DNA of 64,000 nucleotides from Actinoplanes palleronii (GCF_016862315.1 NZ_BOMS01000051.1:1-64000); one strand, 5' to 3'. Positions 17,780-26,708 are shown, counted from the first letter of the stretch. Translations and numbers: made by a program. The notes: generated from the letters alone by a model not told the origin.

Positions 17780-18397
17780 ATGCGCGAACCTTGGATCATC
17801 GGTGTCTCCGGCGCCTCCGGCACGCCCTACGCCCGCGCGGTGCTCACCGCACTGCTGGACGCCGGCGAGTCGGTCGACCTGGTCGTCTCCCGGGCGGCCC
17901 GGCTCACCCTGCTGGACGAGACCGGTGCGACGATCCGGGATGCGCACTGGAAGGACGACGTCGGCGCCTGGCTGGGCCGTGACCTCGGTGACCTGGCCTA
18001 CTGGCCGGCCGGTGATCTGGCAGCCGGACCGAGCAGCGGCTCATATCCGGCGAAGGGGATGGCGGTGGTGCCGGCCAGCACAGCGGCGTGTGCCGGCATC
18101 GCCATCGGACTCTCCAAGGACCTGCTTCAGCGGGCCGCGGAGGTCAATCTGAAGGAGCGCCGACGGACCGTGGTGGTGCCGCGGGAGACTCCGGTGACAC
18201 GTAGTCACCTGGAACATCTGATCGCACTGCACGACGCTGGTGCGGTGGTGCTGCCTGCCAGCCCCGGTTTCTACGGGTCTGGAGCAGACGCCACCGCACA
18301 GCAACTCGTCGATTTCGTAGCTGGCAAAGTGTTGGACTCGCTGGGCGTAACACACACCCTGATGCGGCGATGGAACGGACGGCTCGGTGAGCGCTAG
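17780..18397 (+). CDS. UbiX-family flavin prenyltransferase
   Basis: The 205-residue protein begins WIIGVSGASGTPYARAVL, the FMN-binding hallmark of UbiX, and has VVPASTAACAGIAIGLSKDLLQRAA, RRTVVVPRETP and ALHDAGAVVLPASPGFY. UbiX makes prenylated FMN, the cofactor of UbiD decarboxylases, so it serves the UbiD encoded at 13837. It starts at ATG 17780 behind GGGAG. Its TAG is shared, in the palindrome GCGCTAGCGC, with the stop of the convergent bldC. Confidence 0.92.
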   Translation: MREPWIIGVSGASGTPYARAVLTALLDAGESVDLVVSRAARLTLLDETGATIRDAHWKDDVGAWLGRDLGDLAYWPAGDLAAGPSSGSYPAKGMAVVPASTAACAGIAIGLSKDLLQRAAEVNLKERRRTVVVPRETPVTRSHLEHLIALHDAGAVVLPASPGFYGSGADATAQQLVDFVAGKVLDSLGVTHTLMRRWNGRLGER

Positions 18398-18669
18398 CGC
18401 AAACCGTTGGGCGGACCGAAACCCGTACCCGGGCTTGTCGGACCACTGTTACGCGGCTTGTTCGCCGCGTCGTCCTCGCGCATCTCCTCGATCACGCCGT
18501 CGCCCTCAAGGAGGGCCTTGACTTCGGATTCGCGGAATCGGCGGTGTCCACCAGGAGTACGGATGCTACCGATTCGCCCGGCTGCAGCCCAGCGCGTGAC
18601 CGTTTTCGGATCGACGCGAAACAATGCGGCTACTTCGCCCGGCGTCAGCAGACGGTCTCCAGTGTCCAC
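18394..18669 (-). CDS. bldC: BldC-type MerR-like DNA-binding regulator
   Basis: The likely start is GTG 18669, which has AGGAGG 6 bp upstream, giving 91 residues; the frame stays open further upstream. The DNA-binding core LLTPGEVAALFRVDPKTVTRW and GSIRTPGGHRRFRESEVKALL closely matches Streptomyces BldC, a small developmental regulator that binds direct repeats cooperatively and controls the timing of sporulation. The C-terminal tail (about 30 residues, Asn/Pro/Gly) is longer than in BldC as I recall it. It is divergent from the Lrp gene. Confidence 0.9.
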   Translation of the reverse strand: MDTGDRLLTPGEVAALFRVDPKTVTRWAAAGRIGSIRTPGGHRRFRESEVKALLEGDGVIEEMREDDAANKPRNSGPTSPGTGFGPPNGLR

Positions 18670-18881
18670 AACCCCCTCCTCGGTTCTGTTTTCTGGAGCG
18701 GCCGTGGTCACGGTGAGTGTCGGCTTGCTCGATCGGGACGTAAAGCCATTAGAGCACCGCCCCAGAACCAAGTCCGTGAAATGCGGAAAAAGCCCCGATT
18801 GCGACAACGATCATTATCCTGCCCCCCATTCGTCGCTACCGGGCGTGAGTGCCGACCGGCCACCCGTTTAGGGTTTCACAC

Positions 18882-19331
18882 ATGGACTCCATCGACCTCC
18901 GGCTGATCGACCTGCTCCGGGAGAACGCGCGCTCGTCGTACGCCGAGCTGGCGCGCAAGGTCGGGCTCTCCGCCCCCGCGGTGCACGAGCGAGTCGGTAA
19001 GCTCGAGGCCGCCGGCACCATCAGGGGTTACCGCGCCGACGTCGACCACGAAGCGGTCGGCCTCGGGGTCACCGCGCTGATCGGCATCGTCGAGGACTCC
19101 GGCGCGGACACCGACGACGTGCTCGCCGCGGTGCGCGCGATGCCCGAGGTGGAAAGTTGTTACTTCATGGCCGGAGTGGAGTCGTACCAACTGATCGTCC
19201 GGGTCGGCACGATCGCGGAACTGGAGCAGCTGATTGTCCGGATCAACCGAACCCCCGGCGTCGCCTCCACCCGCACTGCCATCGCCCTCTCCACCAAGTG
19301 GGAGAACCGCCCGCAGCCCGGGGTCGGCTGA
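18882..19331 (+). CDS. Lrp/AsnC-family transcriptional regulator
   Basis: The 149-residue product from ATG 18882 has an N-terminal helix-turn-helix (LLRENARSSYAELARKVGLS, then VHERVGKLEAAGTIRGY) and a C-terminal ligand-binding AsnC domain (ALIGIVEDSGADTDD, CYFMAGVESYQLIVRV). TAGGGT lies 7 bp before the ATG with no Shine-Dalgarno, so the mRNA may be leaderless. A PLP enzyme gene follows 1 bp later, and an amino acid is a plausible effector. Confidence 0.92.
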   Translation: MDSIDLRLIDLLRENARSSYAELARKVGLSAPAVHERVGKLEAAGTIRGYRADVDHEAVGLGVTALIGIVEDSGADTDDVLAAVRAMPEVESCYFMAGVESYQLIVRVGTIAELEQLIVRINRTPGVASTRTAIALSTKWENRPQPGVG

Positions 19332-19332
19332 G

Positions 19333-20427
19333 TTGACGATCTCCGTGGAGCGCTGCGACGACAGCGCCCGGGACTGGGCCCGCAACGCGATCGCTCTGGT
19401 CGAGGCGGACGCCAACCGGTCCGCCGACACCCACCTGCTGCCGTTCCCGCTGCCGGCCGCCTGGGGCATCGACCTGTACCTCAAGGACGAGTCCTCGCAC
19501 CCGACCGGTTCGCTCAAGCACCGCCTGGCCCGGTCGCTCTTCCTGTACGCCCTGTGCAACGGCTGGATCGGCCCGCAGACCACCGTCGTGGAAGCGTCCT
19601 CCGGCTCGACCGCGGTGAGCGAGGCGTACTTCGCCCGGATGCTCGGCCTGCCGTTCATCGCGGTGATGCCGGCCAGCACCTCGCCGGAGAAGATCTCGCT
19701 GATCGAGTTCCAGGGTGGACGGTGCCACCTGGTGACCGACGGGACCACCGTGGTGGCCGAGGCCCAGCGTCTCGCCGCGGACCTCGGTGGTCACTTCATG
19801 GATCAGTTCACCCACGCCGAGCGGGCCACCGACTGGCGCGGCAACAACAACATCGCCGAGTCGATCCACCTCCAGCTCGCCATGGAACGCCACCCGGTGC
19901 CGACCTGGATCGTTGTCGGCGCCGGCACCGGCGGCACCAGCGCCACCATCGGCCGATACGCCCGCTACCGCCGTTTCCCCACCAAGGTCTGCGTTGTCGA
20001 CCCGGAAGGCTCGGCGTTCTGGCAGGCTTACGTCGCCGCCGACTGGACCGTGGTGACCGGGAAGGGTTCCCGGATCGAGGGCATCGGCCGTCCCCGGGTG
20101 GAGCCGTCCTTCCTGCCCGCGGTCGTCGACCGGATGGTGCAGGTGCCGGACGCCGCGTCGCTCGCCGCGATGCGGGCCGGCTCGGCGATCCTGGGCCGGC
20201 GCCTCGGCGGGTCCACCGGGACCAACCTGTGGGGCGCGTTCGGGCTGATCGCCGAGATGCTGGCGGCCGGGCGCACCGGATCGGTGGTCACGCTGATCTG
20301 TGACGGCGGCGAACGGTACGCGGACACCTACTACTCCGACCGGTGGGTGAGCGATCAGGGACTGGTCCTGGCACCGCACACCACGACGATCGAGGCGTTC
20401 CTGCGGGACGGCGTCTGGCCGGACTAG
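19333..20427 (+). CDS. PLP-dependent cysteine synthase/cystathionine beta-synthase family enzyme
   Basis: The likely start is TTG 19333, 1 bp after the Lrp stop; GTG 19345 is an alternative and the frame runs on upstream inside the Lrp gene. About 364 residues show the fold type II features: the PLP lysine in HPTGSLKHRLA, VEASSGSTAVSEAYFARMLG, the glycine loop VVGAGTGGTSATIGRYARY, and RRLGGSTGTNLWG near the C-terminus. The substrate is probably an O-activated serine or a cysteine, acting as synthase or desulfhydrase. Coupling to the Lrp regulator suggests amino-acid-responsive control. Confidence 0.88.
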   Translation: MTISVERCDDSARDWARNAIALVEADANRSADTHLLPFPLPAAWGIDLYLKDESSHPTGSLKHRLARSLFLYALCNGWIGPQTTVVEASSGSTAVSEAYFARMLGLPFIAVMPASTSPEKISLIEFQGGRCHLVTDGTTVVAEAQRLAADLGGHFMDQFTHAERATDWRGNNNIAESIHLQLAMERHPVPTWIVVGAGTGGTSATIGRYARYRRFPTKVCVVDPEGSAFWQAYVAADWTVVTGKGSRIEGIGRPRVEPSFLPAVVDRMVQVPDAASLAAMRAGSAILGRRLGGSTGTNLWGAFGLIAEMLAAGRTGSVVTLICDGGERYADTYYSDRWVSDQGLVLAPHTTTIEAFLRDGVWPD

Positions 20428-20460
20428 GCCTGCATCGACGGTCCGTGATTAGATCCGGCC

Positions 20461-21945
20461 GTGGAAGATCCCTCACGTTCGGCCGTGCCGGAGCCCCAGG
20501 CCGTTTGGCAGCCTCCGGTCGTGCCCCGGCCCCGGGAATCCCCGGACCCTTCCTACGGCCCGCCGCCGGCCCACTGGGGCCCGCCGCCGCCCGCTCCGTG
20601 GGGCGCCCCGCCCGCCCCGCCGGCGCCCGCTCCCTGGGGTCCTCCACCCTTTCCGCCTATTCCGCCGGCCCCCCAGCGCAACTGGAAGCCGGCCGTCTTC
20701 GCCACCCTGGCCGCTGTGATCCTGGCCGCCGGCGCCGGCGCCGCGGTGCTCTGGCCGGCCCGCGACGAGCCCGCGAAGGCCGACGCCGCCACGGCGCCGG
20801 CCCGCCCGGCCACCCCGTTCGAGCTGGTCGCCGAGCGGCTGCAGAAGCAGGCCGAGGCGCTCACCAAGGGCGACGAGAAGGCCTGGCTGGCCTTCGTCGA
20901 CCCGGCGAAGAAGACGCTTGTCACCCGGTACCGGACGATGTTCCGGAACCTGCGGACGCTGGAGATCAGCCACGCCGAGTTCCACGCCGACAAGCTGGAG
21001 GGGACCACCGCGACCAAGGTGGTGACCCAGGCCGCGCTCGGCTACTGCTTCTCCGGTGTGGCCTGCCCGGACTGGCGCAAGAACTACGACGAGGGCCCGG
21101 CCAAGGTCACCTACCGGCTGACGTTCCAGCAGGTCCGTGGCCAGTGGGTGATCACCGAGCTGAACGACCAGGCCGGCGTCGAGAACAACTACCTGCAGCC
21201 GGCGCCGTGGGACAACCGGGCGCTGACCTTCGTGAAGGGCAAGCGGGTCATCGTGGCCGGCCCGAGCAGCCAGGCCAAGCAGCTCAAGCAGGTGCTCGCG
21301 CTGGCCGAGAAGGCCGCCAAGGTGGCCGACCGCTACGCCGGGTACGTGAACAACCCGCAGCGCCGGTACCGGGTCTACGTCGCCGACGAGAAGGGCTGGA
21401 AGAACTGGTACGGCGGCATCAAGGAGAAGTGGGTGATCGGCTACGAGATGCCGCTCAACTCGACCGGCGGCGACATCGTGCTGCGCGCCAAGTCCAGCGC
21501 CGACCGGGGCCAGCTCGCGGTGACCATCCAGCACGAGCTCGCGCACGTGGTCACCCTGGCCGGCGGGACCTGGGAGACCACCGACGACCAGTGGCTGGTC
21601 GAGGGGGTGGCCGAGTACATCGGCGCGCTGCCTCGCAAGCCGCAGGACACCGGCAACCACGACGTGCTCACCGAGGCGTTCCAGCGGCGCGGGATGCCGA
21701 AGAGCATCGCGGTGCCGTCCCTGGCCGACAACGCGGACGATCTGACGGTGAACACGCTCTACGCGATGGGGCACTACGCGACCGCGTGCATGGCCGCCAA
21801 GTTCGGTGATCGCAAGCTGCTCCAGTTCACCAACCTGGTGCTGCGCGAGGCGAAGAAGCCCGACGAGGCGTCTCGTACGGCGTACGGAAAGCCGTTCGCC
21901 ACCGTCGACAAGGCCTGCCTCAGCTGGATCCGCGACCGAGTGTGA
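20461..21945 (+). CDS. Membrane-anchored putative zinc metallopeptidase (HELAH) with Pro-rich cytoplasmic head
   Basis: The 494-residue protein starts at GTG 20461. Residues 1-75 are Pro-rich with repeated GPPP/PAPWG units, then one membrane segment (VFATLAAVILAAGAGAAVLW) and an outer part of about 390 residues. The outer part has an NTF2-like stretch (ERLQKQAEALTKGDEKAWLAFVDP) and then a metallopeptidase signature: HELAH followed by WLVEGVAEYIG, a gluzincin-like third ligand Glu about 23 residues on. Two Cys (GYCFSGVACPDW) may pair. Its target is unknown. Its 3' end overlaps the convergent gene by 26 bp. Confidence 0.82.
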   Translation: MEDPSRSAVPEPQAVWQPPVVPRPRESPDPSYGPPPAHWGPPPPAPWGAPPAPPAPAPWGPPPFPPIPPAPQRNWKPAVFATLAAVILAAGAGAAVLWPARDEPAKADAATAPARPATPFELVAERLQKQAEALTKGDEKAWLAFVDPAKKTLVTRYRTMFRNLRTLEISHAEFHADKLEGTTATKVVTQAALGYCFSGVACPDWRKNYDEGPAKVTYRLTFQQVRGQWVITELNDQAGVENNYLQPAPWDNRALTFVKGKRVIVAGPSSQAKQLKQVLALAEKAAKVADRYAGYVNNPQRRYRVYVADEKGWKNWYGGIKEKWVIGYEMPLNSTGGDIVLRAKSSADRGQLAVTIQHELAHVVTLAGGTWETTDDQWLVEGVAEYIGALPRKPQDTGNHDVLTEAFQRRGMPKSIAVPSLADNADDLTVNTLYAMGHYATACMAAKFGDRKLLQFTNLVLREAKKPDEASRTAYGKPFATVDKACLSWIRDRV

Positions 21946-22561
21946 TCATTCGGGCGAGTCCCGGGTAATCGGTGACGAAGCCGTCGTCGTCGACCGTCAG
22001 GTCGGCGGCGAACGTCTCGCTGGCGAAGCGGACCCGGTTCTCGCCGAGCGGGGTGTAGATCTGGTCCGCCTGCACCACCTCGAGGCTCGGCACCAGCACC
22101 CACGCCACGCTCACCCGGTGCGAGACGCCGACCTCCCCGGTCAGCAGCGCGCGCCGGCGGATCGGCAGCGTGTTCGTCAGCGGCGACCCGCTCAGATCGA
22201 CGTCGAACACTCCGTAGAGCAGGTCCGGGTCCTCGATCCCGGGCAGCCCGGCCCGCGCGTGCCCCGCGTTCACCAGGGCCGCGTCGAGATCGCCCTGCTC
22301 GGACGTTGTCACCCGCCACCGCCCGGCGGCCAGCTCCAGCCGCACCCCGCGCGCCCAGCCGGCACCTTCGGACCGCACGTCCAGCCGCACCGTCGCCCAG
22401 CTCGGATCCGTCTGGATCTCGTAGTGACAGGCGAACTCCACAGGCTCGGCGGCCAGCACGGTTCCCCGGGCATAAAGCCCGTTCTGCGCATCCAGCCGCA
22501 CATGCTCACAACCTGGGACATCCCGGCGTTCCCAGAACAACCCTGCTGACAACACGCCCAT
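21920..22561 (-). CDS. Putative glycolipid-binding protein (PF06475-like)
   Basis: The 213-residue protein fits the putative glycolipid-binding family: LFWERRDVPGCEHVRLD at the N-terminus, FACHYEIQTDPSWATVRLDV, WRVTTSEQGDLDAAL and VVQADQIYTPLGENRVRF. The family resembles Pseudomonas PA1994, whose structure suggested glycolipid binding; the biological role is not established. No signal peptide is present. It overlaps the metallopeptidase gene tail-to-tail. Confidence 0.8.
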   Translation of the reverse strand: MGVLSAGLFWERRDVPGCEHVRLDAQNGLYARGTVLAAEPVEFACHYEIQTDPSWATVRLDVRSEGAGWARGVRLELAAGRWRVTTSEQGDLDAALVNAGHARAGLPGIEDPDLLYGVFDVDLSGSPLTNTLPIRRRALLTGEVGVSHRVSVAWVLVPSLEVVQADQIYTPLGENRVRFASETFAADLTVDDDGFVTDYPGLARMITLGRGSS

Positions 22562-22689
22562 ACCGGCAAGCTACCCGGGTTTCCGGCCGAGAGAGCCAAC
22601 GCGGCGCAGGATTCCGCGCCAGGAGGTCGTCGCGTCCGATTTTCATAAGGTACGACGGCCCCGCCGCGCCCTGTGGACAAGCCTGTGGA

Positions 22690-22723
22690 AAAGCCCCGCC
22701 TCGCAGGTGCGAGACGGGGCTTT
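22690..22723 (-). terminator. Terminator of the DEAD-box helicase gene
   Basis: An inverted repeat (AAAGCCCCGCCTCGCA at 22690-22705 and a complement with one mismatch ending at 22723) lies 17 bp past the helicase stop. Read on the minus strand, the stem is followed by CTTTTCC, giving a short U-tract. Confidence 0.8.
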
Positions 22724-22740
22724 CGTTAAAGCTGGGTCAA

Positions 22741-24672
22741 TCAGTGACTGCGGGCCGGACGCGCCGAGTTGAAGCGGGCCGGGCCACCCTCACGACGCTC
22801 GGTACGGGGCCGCTCGCCGGTCCGCGGTGCCGGACGGTCGGCGAAGTGCCGCTCGCCACCACCGGTGCTGGCGGTGCGCTCGCCCCGCGGGCGGTCACCG
22901 AAAGCCGGACGGTCACCGAAGGCCGGACGGTCGGTACGGGCCGGACGGTCACCGAAACGGCTCGCGCCGCCACGGTCGCCGCCGAAGCTCCCACCGGAAC
23001 GCTCGCCGCTGAAGCCACCACGGTCGCCGGCCGGACGGTCGCCCGCCGGACGGTCGCCACGGTAGCCGCCACTGCTGCTGGCCGGACGGTCGCCGTAGCC
23101 ACCACGGTCGCCCGCCGGGCGGTCGCCACGGTAGCCACCACTGCTCGGCCGGTCGCCGTAACCGCCACGGTCACCGGCGGGCCGGTCACCGCGGTAGCCA
23201 CCGCTGGTGGGCCGGTCGCCGTACCGGGGCCGGTCACTGCCGCCGCCACCGAAGCGACGACCGCCACCGGACCGCTCACGACGCTGCTCCGGCTCCTCCA
23301 CCACGGGGATGCCGGACGGCTGACGGGCACCGGTGACCTCGGCGAGCTTCTCGTCGCCGACCCGGACGCGGACCTCGGACGGGGAGACGCCCGCCTTGGT
23401 CATCATCGCCTGGGTGGTACGGCGCTGCTTCGGGAGCACCAGCGTCACGACCGCGCCGGACTCGCCGGCCCGAGCGGTACGACCCGCGCGGTGCAGGTAG
23501 TCCTTCGGGTCCTTCGGCGGGTCCACGTGCACGACCAGGGAGACCCCGTCGACGTGGATGCCACGCGCCGCCACGTCCGTGGCGACCAGCACGTTCGAGC
23601 GGCCTTCCTTGAACTCGGCAAGCGTGCGGGTACGAACCCGCTGGGTCTTGCCGCCGTGCAGGGCGCCGGCCCGGACACCGACCGCGTGCAGCTGCTCGAC
23701 CAGCCGGTCGACGCCCATCTGGGTGCGGGCGAAGACGATGGTCTTGCCCTCCCGGTTGGCGATCGACGCGGTGATCGGGAACTTCTCGGCCGGCGGGATC
23801 AGCAGCAGGTGGTGATCCATCGTGGAGACGCTGGCCTCGGCCGGCGCGGTGGAGTGGGTCACCGGGTCGTGCATGAAGCGCCGCACCAGCGAGTCGACGT
23901 CACCGTCGAGCGTCGCCGAGAACAGCAGCCGCTGAGCGTGCTCCGGGGTCTTCGCGAGCAGCTCGGTGACCTCGGGCAGGAAGCCCATGTCGGCCATCTG
24001 GTCGGCCTCGTCCAGCACGGTGATCTCGACGTCGTCGAGCTTGCACGCGCCCCGCTCGATCAGGTCGGCGAGCCGGCCCGGAGTCGCCACGATGACCTCG
24101 ACGCCGCGGCGCAGAGCATCCATCTGACGGTCGTACGGAACGCCGCCGACGGCGGTCTTCAGGAAGACGCCGACGGCCCGGCCGACCGGCATCAGCGAGT
24201 CGGCGACCTGCATCGCCAGCTCGCGGGTCGGCACCATGATCAGGGCCTTGGGGTAGTGCGGGCGGGCCTTGCCGCTGGCGGCGACACGGGTCAGCACCGG
24301 CAGACCGAAGGCGAGCGTCTTGCCGGAGCCGGTCTGGCCGCGGCCCAGGACGTCGCGGCCGGCCAGAGCATCCGGCACGGTGGCGGCCTGGATCTCGAAC
24401 GGGGTGGTGATGCCCTCACGGGTGAGGACGCGCACGATCTCGGCAGGAACACCCAGGTCGGCGAAGCTGATGACCGTCTCGGCGGGAGCCTCGGCCTCAT
24501 CGGCGGGAGTCTCGACCGCGGCGGTCGCGGTGGCGGTCTCGGTGACGGCGGCCTCAGTGGCGGCGGTCTCCGTGACGGCGGCCTCGGTCGTGTCGACCGT
24601 GGCGGTGTCGGTGTCGTTGGTGCCGTTCTCGAATACGGACGGGAACGTGCTGGAATCAGCGAAAGTGGTCAA
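22741..24672 (-). CDS. DEAD-box ATP-dependent RNA helicase with RG-rich repeat tail
   Basis: I chose TTG 24672, which has GAGAGG at the right distance, giving 643 residues; the frame is open up to 24780. After a Thr/Ala/Glu-rich head come the Q motif (FADLGVPAEIVRVL, TTPFEIQ), motif I GQTGSGKT, PTRELAMQV, TPGRL, DEAD (VLDEADQMADMG), SAT, and the C-terminal lobe with ATDVAARGIHV and HRAGRTARAG. The last 190 residues are Arg/Gly/Asp/Pro repeats. Such helicases unwind structured RNA in ribosome assembly and cold adaptation, and the tail is likely an RNA-binding disordered region. Confidence 0.93.
   Translation of the reverse strand: MTTFADSSTFPSVFENGTNDTDTATVDTTEAAVTETAATEAAVTETATATAAVETPADEAEAPAETVISFADLGVPAEIVRVLTREGITTPFEIQAATVPDALAGRDVLGRGQTGSGKTLAFGLPVLTRVAASGKARPHYPKALIMVPTRELAMQVADSLMPVGRAVGVFLKTAVGGVPYDRQMDALRRGVEVIVATPGRLADLIERGACKLDDVEITVLDEADQMADMGFLPEVTELLAKTPEHAQRLLFSATLDGDVDSLVRRFMHDPVTHSTAPAEASVSTMDHHLLLIPPAEKFPITASIANREGKTIVFARTQMGVDRLVEQLHAVGVRAGALHGGKTQRVRTRTLAEFKEGRSNVLVATDVAARGIHVDGVSLVVHVDPPKDPKDYLHRAGRTARAGESGAVVTLVLPKQRRTTQAMMTKAGVSPSEVRVRVGDEKLAEVTGARQPSGIPVVEEPEQRRERSGGGRRFGGGGSDRPRYGDRPTSGGYRGDRPAGDRGGYGDRPSSGGYRGDRPAGDRGGYGDRPASSSGGYRGDRPAGDRPAGDRGGFSGERSGGSFGGDRGGASRFGDRPARTDRPAFGDRPAFGDRPRGERTASTGGGERHFADRPAPRTGERPRTERREGGPARFNSARPARSH
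23030..23225 (-). repeat. Tandem repeats of about 60 bp in the helicase tail
   Basis: The coding DNA repeats roughly three times, with units encoding SGGYRGDRPAGDRGGYGDRP and small length changes. Boundaries are approximate. Shorter RPAFGD and RTDRPA motifs lie to the left. These encode a disordered RG/RGD-rich tail. Confidence 0.8.
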
Positions 24673-24944
24673 GAGAACCTCTCTACGGGGGCGCATGCTC
24701 GCGAATGGCCCGCCGCGGTGGTTGTGAACCGCCCGCTGAATTGCCCGCAAGAACGCCCGTGGCGTGCTCCGGATGGGCACGCCGCGTCAACATCTGCCAT
24801 GAGTGTACGTGTGAACGCTTGCCACACCGACCGCATTCCGGTCTGGTAGTGGGCAGGCTCACCTCAGCGCACAACCTCGCCAGCTTAGAGCAGGCGCCCC
24901 CGGACGGCAAATACCCCGGGGGGAGGACACGAACGCTTGCTTTT

Positions 24945-26708
24945 TTACTTGCCCGTGAGCATGTCAGTGAAGCTGCTCCCCACGGTGAACACGAAAACCA
25001 GACTCACGGTGACGAGCACGCCGAGGACGATCAGCATGGCCAGGATCACCTTCAAGTTTCCGCGTCGCTGCTCCACCGGCGCGTCGTACCACCCCTGAGC
25101 CAGGATGTGCCCGGTGAGCGAGCCGGAGTTCTCCGCGGGGTTGCTCACCGGCATGGTCATGTCGATCGCCGGGTAGCCGCCGGTGCTGTAGAGCGTGCCG
25201 GGCGCCATCGGCCCGCCGTGTTCCGGCTGACCGGCCGGTGTCGGCTGCCGGGCCTGGCCGTACTGGCCGGCCTGACCCTGGCCGCGCTGCCCGGGCACGG
25301 CGCCCGGCATCGAGACCACGTTGACCGGCATCGTCGCGTCGATGTTCGCCGACGCCAGGTTCACCGGCATGGTCATGTCACTGTTCGCGCCGGCCAGGTG
25401 TACCGGCATGGTGCGGTCGCTGCCCCCGGCGAGGTTGACCGGCATGGTCATGTCGCTGTTGTTCGCGGCACCACCGGGCGCGGCGCTGGTGTTCGAGGCG
25501 GAGAACGGCATGGTCATATCGGCGAGGTTGACCGGCTGGGTCAAGTCGCCGTTGCCCGGCGCGGGTGGAAAGCCAGAGGTGCCGTAGGACATGGGCGGAA
25601 GGACTCCCGTCGGGCCGCCGCCGTCGGGCGGCATCGTGTACGAGGGCAGGCCGTTCCCGATCGCCGGCGGCGGCGGGAAAACCGGACTCGGGCCGGGTGG
25701 CGCGGGCACCGGGGACGGCCCGGGGCCGGGCGGCACCGGGCTGGGACCCGGCATCGGCGGCACCGGTGAGGGACCGGGGCCAGGGGGAACGGGGCTCGGC
25801 GGGTACGGGTCCGGGACGGGGCCAGGAGGAAACGGCGCCGGCGACGGGGTGGGGAAGGGACCGGGCTGTGGGCCGGGGAACGGTCCGGGTGGCGGTGTGA
25901 TCGGTTCCGGACGGGCCGGCTCGACGGGTTTCGGCTCGCTGGGCCGGGGCGGCGCGGGGACCGGCCGGGGGTGGCTCGGCTCGGCGGGCTTGGGCTCGGT
26001 CGGCTTGGGCTCGGTCGGCTTGGGCTCGGCGGGCTCGGGGTCCGCGGGCTTCGGGTCAGCCGGTTCCGGCGTCGGCTCGCTGGGCTCCGGGTCAGCCGGC
26101 GTCGGCTCGCTGAGCTTGGAGCCGGCCAGGACCGAGGTCGGCTCGGAGCCGGCCAGGACCGAGGTCGGCTCGGAGCCTTCCAGGACCGAGGTCGGCTCAC
26201 CGGGCTGCGCGTCGGCCAGGACCGTTGTCGGGTCGCTGGGCGCCGGGGCGGCCGGGGCGGGCGTCGGGTCGCTGGGCTTCGGGTCGGCGGCGGCGCCGTA
26301 GACGGTCGACGACTGCCGCTGCGCGCCGTTCGAAGCCGCACCCGGCACGCTGGCCCGTGCCGCGCCCGCGCTCGGCACCGCCGAGATCGGCCGCGCGGAG
26401 CCACCATTGCCCCGCGACGAGCCGAAGTCCGCCGCGGGAGTGCCGGAGACCGGGCCAGGAGCCCCGGAGACCGGCGCGGCCGAGACCGGCGCGGCCGAGA
26501 CCGGCGCGGCCGAGACCGGGGCAGGAGCGGCGGAGACCGGCGCGGCGGAGACCGGGGCAGGAGCGGCGGAGACCGGCGCGGCGGCCGCCCACAGCGCGCC
26601 CGGAGGCGGTGGCGGCGGCGGTGCGAAACCCTCGGCCTCGTCGGCGGGCGGCCGGCCGGGCGGCGGCGAGGAGTTCGCGCCGTCCCTGGTCGCCTGCTGC
26701 TCGTCCAT
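24945..26708 (-). CDS. Repetitive low-complexity tail-anchored membrane protein of unknown function
   Basis: The 587-residue product starts at ATG 26708 behind GGGAGG. In order it has a Pro run, tandem VSAAP/APVSA units, three EPTSVLAGS-type units, an EPKP/EPTP section, a long Pro/Gly/Phe section, about six copies of a TMPVNLA-type motif (DMTMPVNLAG, DRTMPVHLAG, DATMPVNVV), and near the C-terminus one membrane segment (VILAMLIVLGVLVTVSLVFVFTV) with only about 14 residues after it. The long head therefore probably faces the cytoplasm. I know no family with these features. It lies between the RNA helicase and NlpC/P60 genes, all on the minus strand. Confidence 0.75.
   Translation of the reverse strand: MDEQQATRDGANSSPPPGRPPADEAEGFAPPPPPPPGALWAAAAPVSAAPAPVSAAPVSAAPAPVSAAPVSAAPVSAAPVSGAPGPVSGTPAADFGSSRGNGGSARPISAVPSAGAARASVPGAASNGAQRQSSTVYGAAADPKPSDPTPAPAAPAPSDPTTVLADAQPGEPTSVLEGSEPTSVLAGSEPTSVLAGSKLSEPTPADPEPSEPTPEPADPKPADPEPAEPKPTEPKPTEPKPAEPSHPRPVPAPPRPSEPKPVEPARPEPITPPPGPFPGPQPGPFPTPSPAPFPPGPVPDPYPPSPVPPGPGPSPVPPMPGPSPVPPGPGPSPVPAPPGPSPVFPPPPAIGNGLPSYTMPPDGGGPTGVLPPMSYGTSGFPPAPGNGDLTQPVNLADMTMPFSASNTSAAPGGAANNSDMTMPVNLAGGSDRTMPVHLAGANSDMTMPVNLASANIDATMPVNVVSMPGAVPGQRGQGQAGQYGQARQPTPAGQPEHGGPMAPGTLYSTGGYPAIDMTMPVSNPAENSGSLTGHILAQGWYDAPVEQRRGNLKVILAMLIVLGVLVTVSLVFVFTVGSSFTDMLTGK
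26119..26199 (-). repeat. Three 27-bp tandem repeats in the low-complexity protein gene
   Basis: Units at 26119-26145, 26146-26172 and 26173-26199 are identical or nearly so (two adjacent changes and a last-base change in the third). They encode EPTSVLAGS-type nonapeptides. Confidence 0.9.
26467..26585 (-). repeat. 15-bp tandem repeats encoding VSAAP units
   Basis: Eight or so copies of a GAGACCGGCGCGGCC-like 15-mer, some replaced by GAGACCGGGGCAGGAGCGGCG, encode alternating VSAAP and APVSAAP peptides close to the N-terminus of the low-complexity protein. Confidence 0.88.
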
